DNA of 64,000 bases, from contig JAVEDP010000032.1 of assembly GCA_030841085.1 (NCBI GenBank), forward strand, positions 1-64,000. The letters run 5' to 3'. Made by a program: the position numbers and the translations under genes. Positions within the stretch are counted from its first letter, which is position 1; each line of letters begins with the position of its first letter. The notes under the pieces are model-generated. The model was given only the letters and a program-made list of their open reading frames with translations. It searched no databases and was not told where the DNA came from. Source of the stretch: Pyrinomonadaceae bacterium (lineage in GTDB: Bacteria > Acidobacteriota > Blastocatellia > Pyrinomonadales > Pyrinomonadaceae). Shown here one piece after another: positions 58,865 through 64,000 of the stretch.

Positions 58865-59756
58865 TAAGAAAATCTCTGGCGAGCAGGCGGCGCTTCCCTT
58901 GCAATTGCAGCTCGAGTAAACGCAGTGCAGTCTTTTCGCCGCAGCTTACAATTAATTCATCGCCATGAGCCGCGAGAACTTCGCCCGGCGCCGCCAACTG
59001 CCCATCGTGATCGTGCACACAAGCTTTCCACAGAATCAATCGCTGCGAGTTCCAATGACTGTAAGCGTTGGGCCAGGGCTGGAAACCTCGAACGCGGCGT
59101 TCAAGCTCCTGCGCTGTGTTGGTCCAATCAATCAAGCCAGTCGCTTTTGTCAACAGCGGCGCAAAGGTCGCTTTGCTTTCATCCTGAGTCACCGGTTGGA
59201 GATCATCGAGGCGCCTAAGCGTTTCGCCAAGTAATTCAGCGCCTGCTTCCCCCAACCGTCGCATCAACTCGGGCGCAGTTTCTGTGGCGTCGATCTGTGT
59301 TTCACGTTGCAACAAAATCGGGCCGGAGTCGAGTTCCTCTTCGACAAACATTGTCGTCACGCCGGTTTTCTGTTCTCCATTCACGATCGCCCAATTGACT
59401 GGCGCGGCGCCGCGATAGCGCGGCAACAACGAAAAATGGACGTTGATGCAACCCCGCCGCGGCGCGGTTAGATATTCGGTGGGAAGAATGCGACCGTAAG
59501 CGACAACGACGGCGAGGTCGGCCTGGTAGCAAGCAAACAACTCTTTCGCTTCTTTAGTTCTGATCTTAGGCGGCTGCTCGATCTTAAGCGCATGCGCGAT
59601 CGCAAATTCCTTGACTGCCGGTGCATGCATATTGTCGCCACGGCCTGCCGGCTTGTCAGGTTGAGTCCAGACAGCAACAACCTCGTGGCCATCCGCGAGC
59701 AAACGCTGCAACGACGGCACGGCAGACTGAGGCGTGCCCATGAAAACAATACGCAT
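58821..59756 (-). CDS. fmt: Methionyl-tRNA formyltransferase
   Basis: Adds the formyl group from 10-formyl-THF to initiator Met-tRNA. 311 aa. Seen: MRIVFMGTPQSAVPSLQRLLADGHEVVAVWTQPDKPAGRG, YGRILPTEYLTAPRRGCINVHFSLLPRYRGAAPVNWAI with the SLLPRYRG motif and its Asn/His, TGVTTMFVEEELDSGPILLQ, and the C-terminal ELQLQGKRRLLARDFLNGTHLKIGDRF. In sequence with def, pruA and rsmB; the def/fmt link is classic for N-formyl-Met processing. Confidence 0.96.
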   Translation of the reverse strand: MRIVFMGTPQSAVPSLQRLLADGHEVVAVWTQPDKPAGRGDNMHAPAVKEFAIAHALKIEQPPKIRTKEAKELFACYQADLAVVVAYGRILPTEYLTAPRRGCINVHFSLLPRYRGAAPVNWAIVNGEQKTGVTTMFVEEELDSGPILLQRETQIDATETAPELMRRLGEAGAELLGETLRRLDDLQPVTQDESKATFAPLLTKATGLIDWTNTAQELERRVRGFQPWPNAYSHWNSQRLILWKACVHDHDGQLAAPGEVLAAHGDELIVSCGEKTALRLLELQLQGKRRLLARDFLNGTHLKIGDRFGQD

Positions 59757-59763
59757 GATCTTG

Positions 59764-59922
59764 GCGGCTGTGCCGCGCTCCGTGCGGTAAGGCTCTGCCT
59801 TACCGTCTAGCTCAAAAATGAATTGAGGCTGCGCCTCCGGAAATGAGGCGTAGCCTCGGAATACTTGGCCGCAACGGAAAGGCGAAGCCTTTCCGTAAGG
59901 AGTGCGGCAAAGCCGCTGTCAT
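59764..59922. repeat. Family B nested palindromic cassette, copy 3
   Basis: Modules: ggcggctgtgccgc, gctccgtgcggtaagg, ctctgccttaccg, gaggctgcgcctcc; then gaggcgtagcctc, ggaaaggcgaagcctttccg, ggagtgcggcaaagccgc. It lies between fmt and pruA on the 5' side of fmt. Two arms use different words (gtaagg and ggaaagg), as if rebuilt from two cassettes. Confidence 0.85.
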
Positions 59923-59933
59923 TACTCATTAAC

Positions 59934-61523
59934 TCAGATCGCGGCTCGCTTCTCGAGCGGGCTGGTGGTGGCTCCAACTTTTTCCGCGGAGACCTTCGCT
60001 TGCATGAAGAGCAACAGATAGTCGCGGCCACCAGCCTTCGAATCCGTCCCCGACATATTGAAACCACCAAACGGATGCACCCCAACCAAAGCGCCGGTGC
60101 ACTTGCGATTCAAATAGAGATTGCCAACATGAAATTCGCGCCGCGCGCGTTCCAGTTTCTCTTCATCGGCGCTGTACACCGCGCCAGTCAAACCAAATTG
60201 CGTGTCGTTCGCTATCTGCAACGCATCGTCATAGTCATTCGCCTTGATCACAGCCAGCACCGGCCCAAAAATTTCTTCCTGTTCGATAGTCGCGCCCGCT
60301 TTTACATCGGCAATAACGGTTGGCTCGATAAAAAAGCCCTGCTCGCCGTCGGAACCACCGCCGGCGATGACGCGGCCACCTTCGCTTACGCCTTTGTCGA
60401 TGTAGTCGTTGATTGTCTTGAAGGCTTTCTCATTAATGACGGCGCTCATGTTTGTGGTTGCTTCATTTGGGCCACCAACTTTGATCTTCTCGGTGCGTTC
60501 GACAATTTTTTCGAGCATTTGATCGTAAACGCTAGCATCGATGATCGCGCGCGAACATGCCGAGCACTTTTGTCCCTGGAAACCAAATGCAGACTGGACC
60601 ACTCCGGTCGCGGCCTCTTCCAAATCAGCGTCATCGGCAACAATGATCGCGTCTTTGCCGCCCATTTCGGCGACGACGCGCTTGATCCAAATCTGTCCAT
60701 CGTGCACTTTGGCCGCGCGTTCGTTGATGCGTAAACCAATTTCCCGCGAACCGGTGAAGGCGATGAAGCGCGTCTTCGGATGGTCCACAATTACGTCGCC
60801 GACTTCAGCGCCGGAACCGGTCATGAAGTTAACCACGCCGGCCGGTAGCCCTGCCTCTTCAAGTATTTCAAAAAACTTGTAAGCGATCGTCGGCGCGTCA
60901 GATGAAGGCTTCAGCACAACCGTGTTGCCGGTCACAAACGCGGCGCTGGTCATACCGGCCATGATTGCCAGCGGAAAATTCCAGGGCGGAATCACCGCGC
61001 CCACGCCGAGGGGGATGTAATTCAAATGGTTGTCCTCGCCCTCAAGTTTCACCAGTGGCTGATCGCCTGCGTAGCGCAGCAACTCGCGCGCATAGAACTC
61101 GCAAAAGTCGATCGCTTCGGCGGTGTCGCCGTCAGCCTCTGCCCACGTCTTCGCAACTTCATAAATCATCCAGGCAGACAATTCGTGTTTGCGCTCGCGA
61201 ATGACCGCGGCGACGCGAAACAGAAAATCAGCGCGCACCTTCGCATCAGTGTTTTTCCAACTCTGAAAGGCCTCGTAGGCCGACTCAACGGCTTGGTTGG
61301 CAAGTTCTTTAGTTGCCTTTTGAAAGCGACCAACAAGCTGCGTGCGATTAGCGGGATTGAAACTATCCAATTTGCCATCGGTCGTAATGCGCTCGCCGCC
61401 GATAACCAGTGGATACTCCTGGCCCAGCTCGGTTTTTACTTTCTCCAGCGCGGCGCGCATCGCCTGGGCATTCTCTTCTTTACTAAAATCGGTAAACGGT
61501 TCGTTACGAAACTCGGTAGACAT
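59934..61523 (-). CDS. pruA: L-glutamate gamma-semialdehyde (P5C) dehydrogenase
   Basis: NAD-dependent aldehyde dehydrogenase that makes glutamate from pyrroline-5-carboxylate in proline and arginine breakdown. 529 aa. Seen: NEPFTDFSKEENAQAMRAALEKV, IPLGVGAVIPPWNFPLAIMAG, FTGSREIGLRINERAAK, VVAEMGGKDAIIVADDAD with the catalytic Glu, and FGFQGQKCSACSRAIID with the catalytic Cys, then FGPVLAVIKANDYDDAL. ATG 61523 is chosen for GGAG upstream; the frame is open to 61559. No proline dehydrogenase is adjacent. Confidence 0.94.
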   Translation of the reverse strand: MSTEFRNEPFTDFSKEENAQAMRAALEKVKTELGQEYPLVIGGERITTDGKLDSFNPANRTQLVGRFQKATKELANQAVESAYEAFQSWKNTDAKVRADFLFRVAAVIRERKHELSAWMIYEVAKTWAEADGDTAEAIDFCEFYARELLRYAGDQPLVKLEGEDNHLNYIPLGVGAVIPPWNFPLAIMAGMTSAAFVTGNTVVLKPSSDAPTIAYKFFEILEEAGLPAGVVNFMTGSGAEVGDVIVDHPKTRFIAFTGSREIGLRINERAAKVHDGQIWIKRVVAEMGGKDAIIVADDADLEEAATGVVQSAFGFQGQKCSACSRAIIDASVYDQMLEKIVERTEKIKVGGPNEATTNMSAVINEKAFKTINDYIDKGVSEGGRVIAGGGSDGEQGFFIEPTVIADVKAGATIEQEEIFGPVLAVIKANDYDDALQIANDTQFGLTGAVYSADEEKLERARREFHVGNLYLNRKCTGALVGVHPFGGFNMSGTDSKAGGRDYLLLFMQAKVSAEKVGATTSPLEKRAAI

Positions 61524-61571
61524 TTTCAACTCCAATTGGGTTTTTTGAGATGTTATCACACGCTGGACAGA

Positions 61572-61672
61572 CCAAAGAGCGGGGGCAAGCCCGCCTTCCT
61601 GACCTTAGAGATTACTACAGTTGAGTTCATCTCTCAGGTTGGGAAGGTGGGCATGCCCCCGCTCTTCGATTG
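61572..61672. repeat. Inverted repeat (aagagcgggggcaagcccg)
   Basis: Arms gagcgggggcaagcccgccttcctg and gggaaggtgggcatgcccccgctct around a centre of about 45 bases that contains ctgaccttagag and atctctcagg. It separates def from pruA. Confidence 0.85.
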
Positions 61673-61700
61673 ATTGCTAGTTAGTTGTAGTCCGACCTTC

Positions 61701-62216
61701 CTAACTCCACTTCCCTGCTTTTTGCAATTTCCTAATTTTGCGTTTGACGAGCTCGCGTTTGATGGAACTCATCTTGTCGAGAAAGACGATGCCATCGCAG
61801 TGGTCGGTTTCATGCAGCATGCAGCGCGCCGTCAGTTCTTCGCCGTCGATTTCAAATTCGTTCCCGTTGATGTCATGCGCGCGAACAATCGCACGCAAGC
61901 TGCGTTCAACCGGCGTAAAGATTCCGGGAAACGACAGGCACCCTTCTTCGCCGTTTTGATTACCTTCGACATTCAAGACTTCCGGATTGATCATCACGAT
62001 GCGTTGATCGGGATCTTTGCCAGCGGAACAATCCATCACGAACAATCGCTTTGAGACGCCGACCTGCACCGCCGCCAAACCAACCCCGGGCGCCGAATAC
62101 ATCGTCTCAAACATATCGCCAACCAGGCTCTTCAACTCGTCATTAAATTCCGTAACCGGATCACCCGGCGCGTCGAGCACCGGGTGCGGCCACTTCACAA
62201 TTTCCATCAATGCCAT
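61701..62216 (-). CDS. def: Peptide deformylase
   Basis: Removes the formyl group from nascent chains; metal enzyme, cytosolic. 171 aa. All three motifs are intact: GVGLAAVQVG (motif I), EEGCLSFPG (motif II with metal Cys) and HETDHCDGIVFLDKM (motif III HEXDH). N-terminal MALMEIVKWPHPVLDAPGDPVTEF is normal. First of the minus-strand series with pruA and fmt. Confidence 0.96.
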   Translation of the reverse strand: MALMEIVKWPHPVLDAPGDPVTEFNDELKSLVGDMFETMYSAPGVGLAAVQVGVSKRLFVMDCSAGKDPDQRIVMINPEVLNVEGNQNGEEGCLSFPGIFTPVERSLRAIVRAHDINGNEFEIDGEELTARCMLHETDHCDGIVFLDKMSSIKRELVKRKIRKLQKAGKWS

Positions 62217-62301
62217 ATCTCGCTTTGGTCCTCTTAAGTCGGCTTGTTTCTGACTTGCTTTTGATTTTACGATGGACTGTGCTTACTAAACTAGTTACGG
62301 G

Positions 62302-62643
62302 CTAGAGTTGAAGTAGACGCCGCAAGCCATCGTCGACCTGAATCTGTTGCGCGGAAGAGAGCATGCCAATCTCACGACGAATCAGTGCCATCGGAACCGT
62401 GGTGACGCGGTGCAGCTTAAGTGTCGATGCTACTTTGAGTCCGGTAGCGGCGAAGTCAGGCTGAGTGGGATCCAACAAAATATCCGTAGCGGACAGGTCG
62501 GGATGAATTCGACTGGTAATAAAGGCGACTAGGATATGGCGATTGGGACCAATAGGCTCAGTCAAACAAAGCGCGGGTCGTACCTTGAAGGTAGAGAGAT
62601 CGTCGAACGGAAAAGGAACGAGAACAATTTTGCCTTTAGCCAT
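62302..62643 (-). CDS. MazF/PemK-like toxin
   Basis: 113 aa endoribonuclease-type toxin. Seen: MAKGKIVLVPFPFDDLSTFKVRPALCLTE, HILVAFITSRIHPDLSATDILLDP, FAATGLKVASTLKLHRVTTVPMALIRREIGML. This is the short MazF/PemK-like group (PFPFDDLxxxKxRPAL). It overlaps the stop of its antitoxin gene by 8 bases, the usual coupling of a toxin-antitoxin pair. Target sequence unknown. Confidence 0.85.
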   Translation of the reverse strand: MAKGKIVLVPFPFDDLSTFKVRPALCLTEPIGPNRHILVAFITSRIHPDLSATDILLDPTQPDFAATGLKVASTLKLHRVTTVPMALIRREIGMLSSAQQIQVDDGLRRLLQL

Positions 62644-62884
62644 TGAACGGCTTTCCGTCAGATAGCGTGTAGATATCCTCTTTCTGATCCTTGAGGAATT
62701 CGAAGGCGGCGCTACTGCTGGCTATTCGCAACCAGTCTTGGTCTTCTGTCGAGTCAGAATTTTCCATTAAGATTATTACGCGTGCTCGGCTTGGACCACG
62801 GACCGGTAACGCCTCATCTAGATGAAGTTCACCGTTCTTATCAATCTCCCCCGTCGCCTCTATTGCCTTAGTGTCAGTAACCAT
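62636..62884 (-). CDS. Antitoxin of the MazF-like pair
   Basis: 82 aa (MVTDTKAIEATGEIDKNGELHLDEALPVRGPSRARVIILMENS ... WLRIASSSAAFEFLKDQKEDIYTLSDGKPFNG). N-terminal AbrB-like start and a C-terminal acidic stretch ending LKDxxEDIYTLxDGKP, common in such small antitoxins. ATG 62884 is chosen for AGGTG upstream; GTG 62893 is the alternative. Directly precedes and overlaps the toxin. Confidence 0.83.
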   Translation of the reverse strand: MVTDTKAIEATGEIDKNGELHLDEALPVRGPSRARVIILMENSDSTEDQDWLRIASSSAAFEFLKDQKEDIYTLSDGKPFNG

Positions 62885-62951
62885 AAACAGCACCTGTCAT
62901 CATTTAATAACTCGAATTGGGACCCGACGCAACTACTTTCGATGCGAAGAC

Positions 62952-64000
62952 CTAATAGCCGCGCAACTGCTCGCGATAGCCTTCGAAGTTGTGCTTCATT
63001 TCGCCCAAGCTGTCGCCGCCGAATTTTTCGCGCAGCGCGCCCGCAAGCGTCAATGCAACCATCGCTTCGCCAATCACTCCCGCCGCCGGAACTGCCGTGA
63101 TGTCCGAACGCTCGAAGCCCGCCGGCTCGTCGTGTTTCGTATCAATATCAACTGAGCGCAACGGACGTCGCAAAGTCGAAAGCGGTTTCATATGGCCGCG
63201 GATTCTTATTTCTTCGCCGTTCGTTATACCGCCCTCGAGCCCACCGGCGCGGTTCGTTTCGCGTATGAACTCTTTCGTCTCGTTGTTGTAAGCGATTTCA
63301 TCGTGAACTTCCGAACCAGGCAGCGCGCTCGCTTCATGTCCCGCGCCGATGGCGACGGCTTTAACCGCCGGAATGGACATCACAGCCTGGGCCAACCGGC
63401 CATCCAGTTTCAAATCCCAGGTCGTGTGCGAACCAAGCCCGGGAACAACTCCGCGCGCGACCACTTCAAAGATGCCGCCCAACGTGTCGCCGCTTTCGCG
63501 TTTCTGATCTATTAACTCAATCATGCGTTGCTGGGCCGACGAATCAGAACAGCGCAGCGGTGCATCATTGGGAATCGCAGCAATCGCATCCCACGTCAAT
63601 TCCAATGGTCTGTCCGGAATGCCGCCGAGTTGAATAACGTGGCTAAGAATATCAATGCCGAACGCGTTTAGCAGTTGTTTCGCAAACGCGCCGCAAGCGA
63701 CGCGGGCCGCAGTCTCTCTCGCCGATGCGCGTTCGAGAACGTTTCGCAAATCTCGGGCAGCAAATTTTTGTCCCCCGGCAAGATCAGCATGACCGGGCCG
63801 TGGGCGTTTCAGCTCACGGGATTTTTCCAAAGCGACTTCGCGCGGCTCGGCAGCCATAACGTCAGTCCAGTTGGCCCAGTCTTTGTTTTCGATCAAAAGA
63901 GCAATAGGCGAACCGAGCGTTAGACCATGACGCACGCCGCTTAGGACTTCGACTTCGTCCTGCTCGATTTTCATTCGACCGCCGCGACCGTAGCCCCATT
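62952..64000 (-). CDS. aroC: Chorismate synthase (5' end beyond window)
   Basis: Last step of the shikimate pathway: converts EPSP to chorismate, FMN-dependent. The frame is open to the right edge, so the N-terminal signature part is missing. Seen from the edge: [112 protein letters not shown], and the flavin site [29 protein letters not shown]. About 350 of an expected 390 residues are here. An internal ATG at 63974 is not the start. Confidence 0.95.
   Translation of the reverse strand, partial: WGYGRGGRMKIEQDEVEVLSGVRHGLTLGSPIALLIENKDWANWTDVMAAEPREVALEKSRELKRPRPGHADLAGGQKFAARDLRNVLERASARETAARVACGAFAKQLLNAFGIDILSHVIQLGGIPDRPLELTWDAIAAIPNDAPLRCSDSSAQQRMIELIDQKRESGDTLGGIFEVVARGVVPGLGSHTTWDLKLDGRLAQAVMSIPAVKAVAIGAGHEASALPGSEVHDEIAYNNETKEFIRETNRAGGLEGGITNGEEIRIRGHMKPLSTLRRPLRSVDIDTKHDEPAGFERSDITAVPAAGVIGEAMVALTLAGALREKFGGDSLGEMKHNFEGYREQLRGY

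Overview
The window looks like a piece of chromosome from a moderate-GC, diderm, probably soil or sediment bacterium. The best guess is Acidobacteriota, near Blastocatellia/Pyrinomonadales. This is inferred from two giant sortilin/BNR-type exoproteins, a TonB-family protein, a BamD-like TPR protein and the dense palindromic repeats; no rRNA or marker phylogeny could be run. Most genes lie on the minus strand. The housekeeping part is ordinary: a nucleoside uptake and salvage operon (deoA-like phosphorylase, BMP lipoprotein, ABC ATPase; 1-3367), a PIN/TRAM gene with ispD and ispF (3738-6150), radA and a glutamate-type dehydrogenase (24.7-28.0 kb), alr (37-38 kb), the block ispE / tRNA-Gln / prs / bL25 / pth / bS6 / bS18 / bL9 / dnaB (45.9-52.5 kb), the block def / pruA / fmt / rsmB / PASTA protein / rpe / TPR protein (54.2-62.2 kb), and aroC running off the right edge.

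Accessory DNA fills 11.6-20.1 kb. Small plus-strand genes (HEPN-like, secreted, GNAT, DUF6429-like, a frameshifted BrnT-like toxin with an antitoxin-like partner, DUF6933-like) are separated by four sequences that resemble integron attC sites. I read this as a probable integron-type cassette cluster with no integrase in view. Further on are an SMP-30 protein, a VOC protein, a cupin plus zinc alcohol dehydrogenase pair, and a collagen-like secreted protein. Between 29.5 and 37.1 kb lies a set of enzymes with few obvious links: an M64 peptidase next to a histone-H1-tailed protein, a MaoC hydratase, DinB-type proteins, an FAD oxidoreductase, an NlpC/P60 protein next to a GH75-like chitosanase, and an alpha/beta hydrolase.

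The strongest candidate for an undescribed system is 41.2-45.6 kb, four minus-strand genes in a row. The first encodes an L,D-transpeptidase-like domain ending in a 44-residue tail of His-Asp-Arg repeats. The second is a radical SAM/SPASM enzyme of peptide-maturase type. The last two are cysteine-motif proteins sharing a GYPxCCV...PCxxxC pattern, one with an N-terminal export signal. I propose that the radical SAM enzyme modifies the HDR tail, by analogy with His-Xaa-Ser systems.

A second notable find is an ArsC/Spx-family gene at 26.3-26.6 kb. An in-frame TGA stands at the catalytic cysteine position, and a SECIS-like hairpin follows at the right distance, so it is a candidate selenoprotein.

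The intergenic DNA is unusual. It holds several families of nested palindromic cassettes, a GGGACCGCGGGCGTCCCGCC-type inverted repeat that has even been absorbed in frame into an oxidoreductase gene, and arrays of 7-8-bp units placed directly against start codons (prs, pth, dnaB, ispD, ispF), where no Shine-Dalgarno is visible.
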